64,000 nucleotides of DNA. Origin: Taenia hydatigena. Its lineage: Eukaryota > Platyhelminthes > Cestoda > Cyclophyllidea > Taeniidae. The stretch covers positions 1 to 64,000 of the forward strand of contig JADWOT020000447.1 of NCBI GenBank assembly GCA_036345935.2, read 5' to 3'. A program made the translations under genes and the position numbers. The notes beneath the pieces are model-generated. The model worked only from the letters and a program-made list of their open reading frames with translations, made no database searches and was not told where the DNA came from. This document shows, one piece after another, positions 12,850 to 25,822 of the stretch; position 1 is the stretch's first letter; each line of letters begins with the position of its first letter.

Positions 12850-14430
12850 TGTGTTGATTGGTGAGTGGGTACATAAACTATGCGTAATGGCTTAGGCTAG
12901 GTTTTGGTAAGTTAAAGTTGATTCCAATAATAAACTGTAATTACTAGAACAGATTGAGATGGCATGTTGACAAAGGACAAACGTGGTGACGTCAATTAGA
13001 ACTATCTTTTACATAATCACGGGTATTTTGGGCCAATGAGCTGCCCGAATCTTCAGTTGCACCCGCTTCCGTATGCCAAAGCAATTCGACGCATGATTTC
13101 TTACCATACTTGTCGTGCATGAACTAACAACAGCTATTTACTAGACAATTGCTTTGCTTTTTATTTCCAAGACATCAGTCGTTAATGCACCGTGAAATCA
13201 TTTCATACAAACTTCTATGGCATGCATATCTGTAAACCACGCTAAAATCTTAGTCAATTTAAGTTATTCAATAGCTTTAGGGTTGTGGCTAGAAGCCTTC
13301 AAAGCAAGGCGAGAAAAGGATTTATTTGCGAATGAGCTGTTCACCGCGTTCGACCGCCATTGGAGAGATCAGAATGCTGTCAGATTTGTACTGGTAGCCT
13401 TGATCAATGTAAGCATAAGGCATAACATGGGTGAAAAAGTGCCAAATTAGCCCGAGTACTCTGTGCTCTAGGTATTTCTCATATTGGTCTTAAAGTGATT
13501 CCAATAAGGCCCCAACCGCTATCTTGTGTGGTGCCAAAAACGTGGGTCTCCTCTGAAACTACAACATTTGGTGCCATGCGGCTCTACCAAGAGTGTGCAT
13601 TAACAAACAGCCAGGGCGAATGGGTATTACACTTCCGCATGATGGGTTCATCCCAATCTAACGTTAATTAGGATTAGGCCTCAAATGTTGGGTTACTTGC
13701 ATTTCAGCGAAGTACAGTTCGATTGTAAGACATTTAATGCTTAGGAATGAACACAATTTAATGCGAATGGTTTTAATACGTAAAATAGAATAGCTTAAGT
13801 ACATGGCTGAAATCCATTTTCGTGGTTTTCACCTACAATTATTCAGTTTTGTACTCAGTTGCTTTTTCCATTGTTAGTAGCTGCGATGTTCCTCGAATCA
13901 TGCAACAAAAATTTGGAACTGGCCGACAGTTAGGTAGACTATTTTGGCAAAGAAAGCCAAAATAACGCAAGCATATAGATCTGTTTATTTTGATCCAGGC
14001 TCGATTAGAATTATAATCTAACAGCTTAAACCATTTAGTAGTTACTTGCAACAGTTCTCCCATCAAACTGTAAAAGCAAGGTTTGGCCGATGATGAGAGC
14101 GCATAGGTTGACGCTGATAATTGGTAACGCACACTCCAACAGTCGAGTACCTCTGCGACCAGAAATGATACAAATTGAAAGTCATATGCATATTTTATTC
14201 TGCAAATGCTTCCAACAGGTGTTTGGAGCAAAAACCTCTCCCATTTAATCAAGAACAAGCCAGAAATGAAACTTAGCATTCTGCTTCCTCCTGCAGTTGC
14301 TTGCGGCAGTTCTTGTTCACAAATCAGTTAATTTTGGGGCGTCTGACATGCTGGGATCCCGTTTTGGCAAAGAAAGTCACGACAATTCTTGTTATATTCC
14401 CGGACAACGTAGCTGTGCCTGATGCGTGGG
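12850..14430. other. Apparently gene-free stretch
   Basis: Only isolated short frames plus the 146-codon minus frame described separately. The strand composition is balanced here, in contrast to 5-12.8 kb. Confidence 0.5.
13839..14279 (-). CDS. Longest Met-initiated open frame in the window, unknown
   Basis: 146 codons, starting MLSFISGLFLIKWERFLLQT and ending with KATEYKTE. No similarity to a family was recognised. It has no second copy in the window and no clear neighbouring exons. A frame of this length can occur by chance in 64 kb. Confidence 0.15.
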   Translation of the reverse strand: MLSFISGLFLIKWERFLLQTPVGSICRIKYAYDFQFVSFLVAEVLDCWSVRYQLSASTYALSSSAKPCFYSLMGELLQVTTKWFKLLDYNSNRAWIKINRSICLRYFGFLCQNSLPNCRPVPNFCCMIRGTSQLLTMEKATEYKTE

Positions 14431-17160
14431 GTGTCTGTTACAGCAAGGGAAGCTGAAACACTATGGCTCTAGAGCTGCGCTCTCTTCTACACCTTTTGGT
14501 CAAGAGTGGCTCAGAAATGAGATTTTGCAGCTTACATCTTTTGGAAACTCATGCAAAATTTTCCGTTGTAAATTTTTTTGTTTGGCAAAGAGAGTTCAGA
14601 AAATACGGTAACAAAGAGAAATGTGAAAATAAGGAGAGGTTTGTACACCCAGGGCGAAGATAAAATGGTTTAGATCTGAGCAGTGAAGATGCGGATGTGT
14701 GAGAACATGGAACAGGTAGCGCAGTTTTAAGAATAGGTTGTTTGAGGGAGTAGAAAGATATATCATGCTTCTCAAACACGAGTATCCCTTTCTCATCAAT
14801 AGCATTATGCAAATAATTTACTCTTTCTACACCTGCTCTTGTTTCCTCTTCTTGATCACGATCCAGCCATGTACCATTCGCATCCCTCATTTCATTCGCT
14901 TGCGCCGAATCAATATTATCACATCTGGTACCCAGTGTAAGTCATATATAAAAAAGGACTATGACTAGCCTCTTCTAGTGTGTCATTATAAAAAACCAAA
15001 TGTTTTTCGCGAAGCCAGTACCTTTATATTTTACTCACAACTAGATGAGTCGGCAAGTAAAATCGGTATGGAAAAGGATGGGAAAAGTAGAGAAGAAACA
15101 AACATAGCACTGAAGCACCATACTCAAAAACCCTTACATCTTCACCGCAACCTTAATTTTCCTAAAATTCGTATTGCTTCGATTCTACCGATGGTGAATG
15201 AGTCACCATTGTCATTCACATCAGAACAGCCTCTTCGCTAACTCAATGGCGATCTTTGGGGTGTATCACCGATTCCTTTAACCAAAATTTAATCCTGCAC
15301 TGCGCTTGCCGCGTTGTACTTACTTTTTGTGTCTTAAATTCTCAAATAAGCAGCAGCGTCAGGCGACCTGCTGGTGTACAACAACTTGCCCAATAATCAT
15401 GTTCCACTGCGGAAGAACTGTAGCGCGGTCCGCAAGTCTAGGCTTGACTAATTTGGACTGAGTCAGAACGGACAAGACTAGCAGCCTTGGCTAGATTGTG
15501 GCAAGCTCGAGCAAGGCGCCTCATACGTTGCCATTTAAATTGACCCACCTAATCAACTTGACACAACTCATTTCAATGAGAGTTGAGGTACTCTCTTTCT
15601 ATCGCGCATACATTAGGGATCTCTTGTATAGTTCCCCTATCTCATGTACCACTCCAAGGCATCCTCGGTGAGTGTCTCCTTTTTCGCATACTCACACGTA
15701 TTGCTTCTTACCTAATGCCATGCTGTTTGTGCTCCTCGAAAAAATACATACGGAGAAGGGGAGTGAACAATTCCTACAATTGGGCTTCTCACCTTTAGTT
15801 TCCCACTTTAGCGACACTAGAATATCTCTCTCCTCTGCCTCCTTTAAGCTCCTCTCACCAACCCCTCCTACCTCATCTTCTGTCAGCGCCCTCTTTAAAT
15901 GTTTCCCTTCATTTCTCTACTGGTCTCAATCTCGATTGTGACATGAGTAAACAATGCACAGATTTATCGCCTAGATCATACTAGCAGGAGTTGGACTAGA
16001 CCTGAATCAATCACGCCCTTCCCGAGACAAATTTTGTTTTAACAAAGTTGAGATATTATTACCATCAAATCTCCATTTCTATCTTTCTTTCTGTCGCTTC
16101 AATTCGTACTACACTACTTCGCCTCAATTCCATCTTCTACTTCTATTCCTTTTTCCCTTAGCCTTTCGGGAGCGAAGGTGGGCGTGTTGCTCCTACTTCT
16201 CACTTCGTGATTTGTAGGCTGCTCGGATTCCTACCTGCTCATCTCACTGTCCACTCCTTTTATTCTTTTGCAAAGGATCCCTCTGTCTGGCTTTCCACTT
16301 TAGACCGCCCGCTCCACTTCCACCATGTATCTACGCCTCTCTGTCTGTTTGCCTAAGTTTGTGTATGTTGCATTGTTTACCTTTATTGACGTCATTTAGG
16401 TAGTCGGCTGAATTGACATCTTAGAAAAGCAGCTTGAAACGTGTGTGTTTGCTTGTGTGTATGTGGGTGTAAAGACACAACAATCTCATCCTCGCCTTCT
16501 AACTTGTTTTCTAGCTGATCAAATCGACCTTTCCGTCCTGGGCGCAATAAAATCTTCCTTGGTCGTTTGCTAGGTGCCTAGTTCTTTGACCATTCTATCT
16601 CAGCTCTACACTTTGCTAACATTCTATCAGCCATCCACCAATTGACTTTACTTCATCTAATTGCTTTTCTCTCCTGTAACTCTACACCCTCACTTCCAAA
16701 AATTGAAGTGGACGCAGCACATGAAACTGGCGAAATTCGTGCGCCATGTAGAGATAATTTGTCCCCTGCGGATAGCGCAGTAGGCGACAAAGAAGGCAGT
16801 CTCCGGAGACGCATTGGAGTAAGACATGAGAAAGGAGGCGCAGACAAGAGAGTCTTTGCCTTTCCATGTGTACTTTGATCTCTAGTGTCTGCGAGAAGGA
16901 AAGAGAAGACCTCAAATTTCATGACATGCAGCTGTATCAAGTTGATTAAGCAGGCCAAATTAAAGTATTGGGGCGGACTTGAATTTAATGCATAAGACGC
17001 TTGTGGGGATGGAGCATGCTCGATAGATGAGAAATTAACGTCCTGCCCTCTAACTATTGCTATAGAGCTAACAAAAGGGCATTTCTAATGCCTACTTCTA
17101 ACTCTGTGCTTGGAATAATTGTTTCTTTGGTGGTCTATGCATTTTCGGCAGAAGTTGGGT
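14430..17160 (+). repeat. Left arm of outer inverted repeat
   Basis: Matches the reverse complement of about 61,390-63,990; paired coordinates add to about 78,400-78,550. Anchors: 14,447 GGAAGCTGAAACACTATGGC against 63,970; 15,400-15,560 against 62,940-63,110; 16,620-16,680 against 61,860-61,920; 17,130-17,160 against 61,390-61,420. The strand is C+T rich between 15,540 and 16,300. No coding family was recognised. Within it, 15,600-15,740 and 16,740-16,870 are themselves diverged inverted copies. Confidence 0.85.
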
Positions 17161-17269
17161 AACAAGATTTTTTAGCTGAAGGATACCGAATGCAAGTGAA
17201 TTCCTGGAACAAAGGAAGGTAGCATATGTAGAAGAAGGGGTGTTGGCACCAAAATTCCTCCCTAATTTT

Positions 17270-18330
17270 TGTGATAGCTATCTTTTTTCGCCCCTTCGAC
17301 GTTTTTGGAATAAAGGATTGAAAGGTCTGGAGTGGTGAAGAGAGAGTTGCGACAGAAGTAGGAGATGCAAATAAGACGAGAGACAAAGATAAAACAAGGC
17401 AGGAGAGTGGCACTGACGAATAACTGAACGGCAAGAACGGCAGCGCGGCGAAGCAAGAAGAATAAATGCAGGCATGCAACACGTAGAACAGCATGTCTGG
17501 CAGTTTGCTGTGTGGTGGGCCAATTTGAACCTGATTTGTGTAAGAAGATCGATGACACGTGTTGTATGATTCCGCTTAGTGCCGTCTGGTGCGGACTTTA
17601 AACAACACCACTTGAAGGTGGTTTTGAGGGAGCAGGTGTCACTTGCTTTTGTGCCTTCGTGACTTGATTGAGTTATGTGCATCATAGTGTGTGCAGAGAA
17701 GGAGGAAGAAAATGAGAAGAACCACCGATACTAACGTGCTTTGACTTAAATGTGCTGCCTCGTTGTGACTGCTTGTCCTCGGCCTTCTTTGAGATGACGC
17801 CTGTTTTGCATTGGCAACTCAACTCTTGCGATTACAATGGCCCTAGCGAAGGTGCGTTTCTGCCGATCACTCCAATTTCACGCCAAGGCCAATTGTTGCC
17901 TTGCGCCAGGGAGTACAATGGCGGCGAGCAAGCCTCACCAACCTAGGCAAAGCAACATGATTTTTCGGCCGCAAGCAACAAAGAATGATTGAGTGCAAGG
18001 CGAAAACGTGAGGTTTACGAAAAATAAGTAGAGGAAAGGATGAGAAAGTTCAAAATGGGTTGTCTTTGCACGGTGCTGGAGGACTGAATTTCTTATTCCC
18101 TTTCTTCTTTCTTCTGCATGTTCGTAAATTTCTTCATTGACCCACTTTCCTAGCCATGTTTTCGAGTGGAGGATGCAGAAACCAATTTTGTGGAAGGAAT
18201 ATAAGTTTCTGTTGAACGCCACACTCGAAGTCGTTACTCACAGTTATATCTTGATGAGTGAAACACACCAGGATACTAGTTGTGACGAAAACCAGGATAG
18301 GGAGAAGGAAGAGAAGTGTGCGGTTAGGGG
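17270..18330 (+). repeat. Repeat module C, left copy
   Basis: Diverged direct copy of sequence at 59,150-59,880 and, in its last part, 58,700-59,060 and 63,380-63,700: shared points include the CTTATTCCC/CTTATTTC stretch, TTTCTGTTGAACGCCACACT against TTTCTGTCGAACGGCACACT, and the run AAGGAAG that follows. Polypurine on the + strand. No protein frame is conserved. Confidence 0.65.
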
Positions 18331-18399
18331 TATCAGAGAGATTGAGAGGGAAGCAGCGGCGATGGAGACTGAGAAGCAGACTAAAGTTGAGTAGCTAAC

Positions 18400-20530
18400 G
18401 AAGGGGTACTGAGGCACTGACGAAGAATTGGTTAATGGAAACGACGATAACTTGGGAAGCAAGATGAATGTTAGAAGGAGAGAGAATGCTGTATGATTTA
18501 TTGTTTTCCACTCCATCGGTGGTTCATGGTGTCTGGTGGTTTCTTGGAAGCAAATGCCATTCGCCTTTGTGATTCTTCACTTCAGCTGACACTCGTGCAT
18601 CATTGCGCGTGTAACGGAGGCAGAAGAGAATGCAAAGGACTACTGATACTTGTGTGCTTTAAAATGCTCTGCATTACCAAGATTGCCACGCCTTGATTTT
18701 TTTTTCCATTGTGGTGATTGGATAAGAGTGCGATGGAGAAGCAACTTGAAAAGCAACATTTTCGTAATATATACACTACTTATCAAGTTGTATTTCTCTA
18801 TTTTCGGTGACATGGAAATTGGAGGTCGGAGTGCTAAGGACTCGCAGCGACAAATAACTGTGATGACGAAACAACAGCCAACACTTACATTAATTAGGAT
18901 AATCGTGAAGGCGCGCCAAATAAGTGTCATCGATATTGACCATAAAGTTGCGCGATGCATTTCCGACTGCTTGCAAAATGGGTGACTAACTTGTGATGCG
19001 AAGCAGTTTGCATTTCAGTGTTCGGTGGTCGGACTCACAAATCATCCATTCACGGACGAAGATGTTCCCTGCGGGCATCTTCAGAGGACCAAACATTTGC
19101 CGCTGCAGTACATCCAGCTGGTAACATTTGAAGAAATTATGAAAACCTGAGGCGTGGCAGGGCAAGACCTCCTCCCCCAAAATAGCCACCTTTTAGCCTT
19201 TGCGTTTGGATGCGATCTCGACACCACAATAGTTTTTTCATCCGTAACCCTTCACCTCATGTCGTGTAATGATAGTTTGGGTTGAAGCGGTATAGAGATC
19301 TGAGATCTTGAAGTTCGATGAAAATGATGGCAATGGATTTCGAGTTGCTTGCTTCTAGAGCACAAGCGATTTTAGTAATGGCTTGTCTTCTTTAAGTTTA
19401 TTAGTGGGTCTATGCAGATTCTGTTTGCAGACCGTAGAGGATCACTAAGAGTGACACTATTCTAAGGTTCTAATTTGGGCGTAGGGATGTGCAAACTGTT
19501 GCCTAGTGGGACCGAAGGCCACGTAAAATCGCATTTTGAACATTTGCAAAGTCTTCAAGCACCACAGGTTTGCAATTTGCCATAAGTAACAAAATTCTAC
19601 ATATGAGATCTTTGGTTCTATTTGTATTGAAAATGTTTATCATCTGTTTCATTTCAATTGTGCTTTTATAAAAGGCTATTTATCGGAATGGACTATTTTT
19701 TGCTAATCAGCTACCCATTATGCTTACACTGACTTCTACGCAAAGCGAAACAGATTAGCCATTCACTTCGTATTTTTGTGGCACTAATATTTTAAACTGG
19801 ATTTACACTTTTAGATAAGATCTTAAGTCAGAAGGCAATGATTGGTCAACCTCCGCCAGACTGTTGATTTTACAACCACGCCGACTTCTACTGCGTCCAA
19901 TCAGCGCGGCGCAACGAGCGCATACTTGGCTCATTTAAGCCAATCACCTTCGAAGCTGTAGTGGACAATAACGCAGCGTTGTGTGTTTTGGGGTACCTTT
20001 AGATTTTGCGAAACCCTTGCCTAACAATTATCGCAAGTGTGTGCATTCGCAAAGTTCTCCACAATAACACGTGTTATGGATATCGCCTTTTGATAAGGTC
20101 CTGCCAGAAATAATGGATGCATCTGCTCAATGTCATTTACGAAGATTCCCTTTTAGTTGCTCCCTGACTTATTTATCTTTTAAAAAAACACATGAATTAT
20201 AAATGAATTTCTATCGGATGAGCATAAAAATTTTTAGCTGGATTAATTTCGTTACCTTGTCAACGAACTGGTTAAAAATAGGGCGATCCTGGTTTTTAAG
20301 TCATCCGCATGACGCATTGCGTGGGTCGTTTTTTCAAATCAAGCAATTAAGCTTCCGTCTGTGTGGTCCCAGTTTTTAATTCAAAAAACTTTGAAGTGCG
20401 TAAATCACATCTCCAGTGAGTGACCGAATGAAGAGGCGGTAACGGGGATTTGTTTCAATGCACTTTTTAAAGGTTTAGCAGTCAGCACACGCCAATCAAG
20501 CGACTAAGTGGAGGTCATTCACTCGGCCAC
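18400..20530. other. Unique spacer outside the left palindrome edge
   Basis: Holds a minus frame at 18,986-19,189 (MAILGEEVLPCHASGFHNFF and on) of unknown meaning and the CCAAT cluster. Not mirrored at the right edge. Confidence 0.45.
19838..19948. promoter_or_regulatory. Cluster of CCAAT motifs
   Basis: Three CCAAT pentamers within about 110 bp: inverted at about 19,841-19,846 (ATTGGT), forward at 19,897-19,904 (CCAATCAG) and forward at 19,940-19,946 (CCAATCA), with CpG-rich sequence between. It lies about 0.6 kb upstream of the left palindrome edge. It could be a promoter remnant for a + strand gene. Confidence 0.25.
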
Positions 20531-20653
20531 GTTTTTCTCATTGATGGAATCCATGCAACTTGTTTCCGCCTCGACCTCGATGTAACTGACATGTATAGAC
20601 TATGCTGGCATAAGATAAAAGTCGAAGATGGATTCTTACCAGATGCTCGACAT
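20530..20653 (+). CDS. Candidate exon of unknown gene, left palindrome edge
   Basis: From the arm edge the frame reads VFLIDGIHATCFRLDLDVTD, then MYRLCWHKIKVEDGF and PDARH, followed at 20,654 by a perfect donor GTAAGT. The frame would remain open to TAG at 20,711-20,713 if unspliced. The mirror copy at 52,163-52,345 encodes nearly the same residues. I do not recognise the family. It lies upstream of the outer NK-2 linker on the same strand. The arm breakpoint truncates it at the 5' side. Similarity between arms alone does not prove coding. Confidence 0.35.
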
Positions 20654-21489
20654 GTAAGTCTTTTGCACTATAAGATGACTCGATTGATTCTGCTGAGTAA
20701 TTTTACTGAATAGAAGTGTAGAGCCTTCTCTTTCCTCTCAACAGTTTTACGAGTTATCAATTTATGCAACTTCCGAAACGTAAATTTGGAAATTCGACGC
20801 AAACCGAATCTGCACTGCTTAGAAGGTGTGCCAACAATTATCGCAACTTGGCGATGTGCGCACGTGTCTCCTGCAAGTTATTATGGCCACCAGTCAGACT
20901 TCTGGAAGGACGGCGTAACCTACCCATCTAAAGAGTGCGCAAAGAAGGCACGACCAGTCTGTAATTGTCTAATAGGTATTTCGCAGGGGCCACCTGAGAA
21001 GGAATCTGCGTAGAGAAAACAGGCAAGTGAGCGAGAACACCACCATTTAGGATGCATGAAAATCAGCAATCAAGTAGAACTTTCGAATAGTTAAGAAGAA
21101 AAGTGTTTGCACTCGTAGGCATTTGAAGCACCGATCTTCAAATGAGGCGTGCTGGCCATGATCACGTCAACATTTATGCGCATCGATTTGCGTTTCACTG
21201 GAAGGGTTCTGGGGGCGTCTTTGACCGTAAGACACTTTACAAATGTTAACCAAACTATTGGTTAAATAAAACCGTTCCTTCATGGTAAAATGTGCCGAAA
21301 ATTTCGGATTAGGCCGTTCGTTAATGCTTCAATTAGAGGGATTGGTACACCCACCATCCTGTATGGCAGAATAATTAAATCTTTGGTTATCTCATCACAG
21401 ACATTAAAGCATGAATAAGCACTTAACACAAATAAATGTGGTGATAAGATCTACTTACACGCAAATACGCATGTTCTCATTTCACCCGT

Positions 21490-21960
21490 TTTGTTTCTAA
21501 AGGTGTAACAAATGCGGACTGTCCAGTTGTACCCGGGAGAGGAAAAATATGGACCTCCCAGCCGTACAACAGCAGGTGGAATAAGCAGCACCAGTATTTC
21601 CAAGACCTGATTCCCCCCTTCCCTTATTTTTTCGCCACAGAACAACGATGAAGACAAGCAAACCTAACTAAATCCTTCGCCACTAAAAAGGCTAGAAATT
21701 GATGAGGCTGCTTCAAATGAATAGGATATCCTAGGGGCAATGCCTGTATTTTCCACACGCATTCTGAAATTGACCAACTCTCCAAATCCTGTACTACAAC
21801 AGACATCTTGCATCCACTTGTCTTTGTCTGCAAAGCAAGGTGGAAGCTCAGACCAGCCTCAAACTATCACTACGATGCCAAACTTTCCAACGTCATGTGA
21901 CTCATCAGCGCATGCACCGATTTGTGAGAACATAAATTGTGTTTCCCCATCACTTCTTCT
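21490..21960 (+). pseudogene. NKX2: Outer NK-2 linker exon copy, left
   Basis: Homologous to the linker at 36,465: it starts after an acceptor-like CTAAAG with GTGTAACAAATGCGGAC and contains the counterpart of the DDEDKQ stretch, then MPVFSTRILKLTNS and SLSAKQGGSSDQPQT. An in-frame TAG follows the SNE codons (about 21,721). No TN exon or homeodomain was found next to it. Confidence 0.7.
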
Positions 21961-21989
21961 TTTAATCTAATTAAACTTTGCCACATAGC

Positions 21990-23060
21990 CCAGTTTATGC
22001 TGCCTGCACTCAACCGTGTGTTTTTGTGCGTGTGTGATGAGGGGTGGATTTATCATCATTATTAACACAACTTCAAAACCATCCACGCATAAAAACATAC
22101 CAGTGCGCTGTAGTTGGAGCTTTCAACCCCCCACAGAACCACACCCTACACTCTGATCATGCCAAGGCGGAAAGGCGTCTCTCTTCCTCTGCCACGGGTA
22201 GTCAATCCTCACACCGTCGGGAGGAGATGTTTTAACTTCCCGTCCCCTCGCTGAACCGTAGCAGCTACTTCTTCATCATGAGTTGTCTTTTTACTCCTCT
22301 ACCAACCAATATGGAGAGAAGAGATGACCATTCAGCCATGAGCCAGTGGATTGTGTGCACCAACTATTTCCACCACCCTCGCAGTTGAGAAAACTTTACT
22401 TGGATGTGGTTCAAGCATTGTTTAGCCCTTCCCACCTTTTACTCCAGATCACTTTTACCTCGCTGCTAAATTACCATTTGCCACTTGAGATAGTTGACCC
22501 GTATCCTCATATATCCCTTTTGACATTTAAGCCTCGCGTCTTAATTACCTCTCATTCCTACAACTACCAATCCTTTTCCATTCTCAAGTCCAGAAAACCA
22601 TCTACGATTGAAGGTGAAGATGCTGCTCTCAAGTGGCTAGTAATTTAATGGGGTGAAGGTGGAGGAGGTAGACTATGGTTTGGAAGGAAGAGACGTACTC
22701 ACACTCACCTGTACCATCGTAACTACGCAGATTTTGGGATGCTAATCACCCTCATACTTTTCCTTTCGCCTTCTATCGCCCGGTTTTTGAAATAATGGGG
22801 CTGGATTGCATTTGTGCATTCCTTAACCATGTCACAGTGGAGAGTGAGACTAGTGAAGAGATGAAAGGCACTTACTAAGGAGACGCTGGTGGCCGATTAG
22901 GTGAGAGGAAGGGGTGCAGAATTGGTTTTGAATTCGAAGGAGGTGGAGGTGATAGAAGCGTGAGGGGAGCAAGGGAGCTAGAATTTATCGTGTCACTAAA
23001 GTGGAAAATGAAGGTAAAAAAATGCAATTTGGAGAGTGCTCACTATTTCCTATTTAGCTG
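21990..23060 (+). repeat. Left-arm spacer mirrored at 49,260-50,880
   Basis: Mirrored in the right arm (for example 22,570-22,640 against 50,180-50,250). Its end (22,900-23,010) carries the CACTAAAGTGGAAAATGAAG motif of module C, showing that module C also entered the palindrome before inversion. Short open frames are not conserved between arms. Confidence 0.7.
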
Positions 23061-24260
23061 AGCTGAATGCACAGCCCGATGTGGTCCAGTTTACACCCTA
23101 ATTGCGTGACATTAATTGGCTTTGCGTTTGTCGCATGAGTGATATTTTGTTGTGCGTCTCCTTTTCTGTGGTATACCTATGACAGTGATGAGAACCTAGA
23201 TACGGCAGTCGTCGCAAGTAGTGTTTTATCTTTGCTTATTTTTCCACTCATGGTAACCTTTTCTACCACAGGTATTATAGGTGCTGTTTTGAGAGGGCTT
23301 CTTCACAAAACAGTAAAACTTTTTTGATTATTTATTCGCACATCTGTTCTTGTTTATTCACTTAAGTCGGTTAGTTAGTAGAGATGTAGAAGGTGGGTGA
23401 AGTGACAAAGCTAATGTTGGCCGTCTAATGACCTTTGAAGTGACTCCGTATACCTCAATCTTTCTCTCTGTTAACCTACCTACCTATCTGTCTATTTTAC
23501 TAACTATCGATCTGTTCGTCTGCCCTTTCCTCGACCTGTAGAATGTGCGGGATCAATTTGGGCAGCATGCGGTAGGCATGTGAGACTGGCCCAGACGAAC
23601 CTGTCTGCAACGTTCATAGAAAGCATTCAAAGAGTAAAAAATGAATAACTTTGGATGGCGAGGATGTTAGTCGGACGCACTTTAGTTAGGCGAATAAAAA
23701 GTTACTAAGAGGAGGTAAAAACACTGGCTGAAGGTCAGAGAGAGAGGCAGGAGTCAAGTACTGTGGCTTCAAGAGTGCAGGTGCTGCCGAAGGTGAGGAG
23801 CGGCAATGCTGAAAGGCGAGCTAGGCCATAGTAGGCACCCATGCACGTCGAAGTGAAGTAGGTCACGTCAGTGCAGAATTGCGTCGAGGCCATTTCTTAT
23901 GGCTCTGAATCCGTTTTCTTACAAAGTGCAGGAAATGATGGTTTTAACGAAAGAGTATAGCATCTATTGCACAAAAATAAGTCTTCATGTAAGGGCTTGC
24001 TCAAGGCGGTAATGGCTGCTCGGGTGTTTAAAATCACCAAACGCAAGCAAAGGAGCTGCATGTCTCATCGTTATGGTCCTATCTATCAACCTGTGCTCAT
24101 CCACACCACCATTGTTTGGTCTTCGTCTATCCTCAGGGTTACGTTAACAATCACCGGAATATCTACGAGACGGCCAACGCCAATCCACAGGGCTTTTGAA
24201 CTGTGTCCATCACACTATGAATGAGATTTATTATCGAGTGCTTGATGCAGAATGTTTATG
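23060..24260 (+). repeat. Repeat block A, left-arm copy
   Basis: Same block as 10,480-11,360 and 54,060-54,420. Its last 469 bp (23,781-24,249) appear identical to the right arm. An 85-codon frame (23,967-24,224) is therefore identical in both arms, but the other block A copies break it, so I do not call it a gene. Confidence 0.85.
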
Positions 24261-24759
24261 CAATTGGCCTCCGAGTTTTGCTCCTTCTCACTCCACCACC
24301 GTTTCCTTTTTTTTGCTGATAGGCACAAAGGTATTCCTTTCTTCTAACTTCTAAATCTCTCTCATCATAATTAGAATAATTAATGATTCAAATGTTCTGT
24401 TCTCCCCATCTTTATGCGCTTCTTTATTTGCCTATGCTTGGTGCTTTGTGAGATTTCGATTTAGCAGTGTCAATTCAGGCACTATTAAGGAGAATCATTG
24501 GAAGTCCCTATTTTTAATAAATGAAGCTCGATTTCGTTTTATTCAATGAACGAATAGCAAAGGGCTTCAGTTATTCAGTTGACCATGTATTTCTTATGTC
24601 TCTATTTTGCGATAACCGTGCTTTTTCGTGAAATCCTCGTAAAATCTAATGTTGTTGTAAGATTATTCAAAGGCGATTGCTTAGAGAGGTGCTTTTTGTT
24701 AGCTTGCGCAGAGTAGACAACAATTCATTTGCAAGTTCTTTGTAGGACGTCAGGTTTTT

Positions 24760-25380
24760 TGCATTCACGAGGTTAGCGCCCGGTGGTGGGGTGTCAAGAT
24801 TACCACCTAGGAAGGTTGATGTGAACGCTGACTTGCGCCCTCTCGAACTGGAATTAGAAGTCTGCAAGTTACTACTAGACTCGAGACACTCGTTGGGTAG
24901 ATCACGCACTCCATCACTCCTTCTAAAGTAAACAACCCACCCAGGAAAAGAGGGGTCCTGGTGCCACAGTTGGGGGCTGCAGTTTTATAGCACCTGCACA
25001 AGTGCCATAATGGAGCCGAAAACATGTTTAGCCGGAAAGTGCCAAGCTTTGTGAAAATGTTATAAAACACAAGTGCATCGGGACATATCCAGCTCACCGG
25101 TTGATGATGAACTCGACTTTTCAGAAAAGACTTTGAAAGATTGATTCCAACGTTATTGCAAATAAGCGGCACTAGGTAGAAATAAGTGGTAGAATTTAGA
25201 CGCATTTACGATGAGAAGTAACAGAACTAAAACTTGGGTGATTTAGAAAAGCGTGTAATTGGAAGATTGAATAAAATGAAATCCGGGAAATACAATAATG
25301 TCTATAAAATATGAACAAATAGAAATATCTTCAACCCTGGATGCACTCAGCCACTAACCTATAACCTATTTCGCTGCGAT
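24760..25380 (+). repeat. Noncoding block T, copy 1
   Basis: Starts around GGTGGTGGGGTGTCAAGATT and runs through CCACAGTTGGGGGCTGCAG, the TAAAACACAAGTG stretch and a tail with GAACAAATAGAAATATCTTC. Homologous blocks follow at 26,090 and 34,020 on this strand and on the minus strand in the right arm. No coherent reading frame is conserved among the copies. It is part of the tandem unit rather than an obvious transposon; I saw no terminal repeats. Confidence 0.8.
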
Positions 25381-25822
25381 GCATAGCTTCAGCACATCCC
25401 TCAAGATTTTACCAACTCCTCAAAAAGAAAACCCTCATCCAGAACTTGAAGTAAGGTATTCGCAATACTAGAAACAGATTTCTAAAACTTCTTTACCCAG
25501 CTTCGTCGTTTCATAAAATTCACAGATTTACAGCCTATTTATTGATGGGCGCAGGTGCATATGGGCCGCCCATCAATCTCCATTCGTTTCAATTTCAAGG
25601 AGTGCTTCATCGAAAGAACGGGAGCTGCAGATGACTTTTAAGTCTTAAGTCGTGGATATCGCTGTGCTGATATAAATTCAAGTCTTACGACATTTAGTTG
25701 CCATGCTTTTTGAGTCCGAATCATGTTTGACGATCGAGAATGTCATGGCGTCTTTGAGAGTAGATGTTTTGATGCGATTGATGATCTCTGCAGGTTTTTG
25801 CGCTCTTTAAGAGTCTTACGCG

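Noticed and set aside
23967..24224. An 85-codon gene conserved perfectly in both arms (also 48,096-48,353)
   Set aside because: The identity extends well beyond the frame on both sides, and the outside block A copies break the frame; conversion explains it better than coding.
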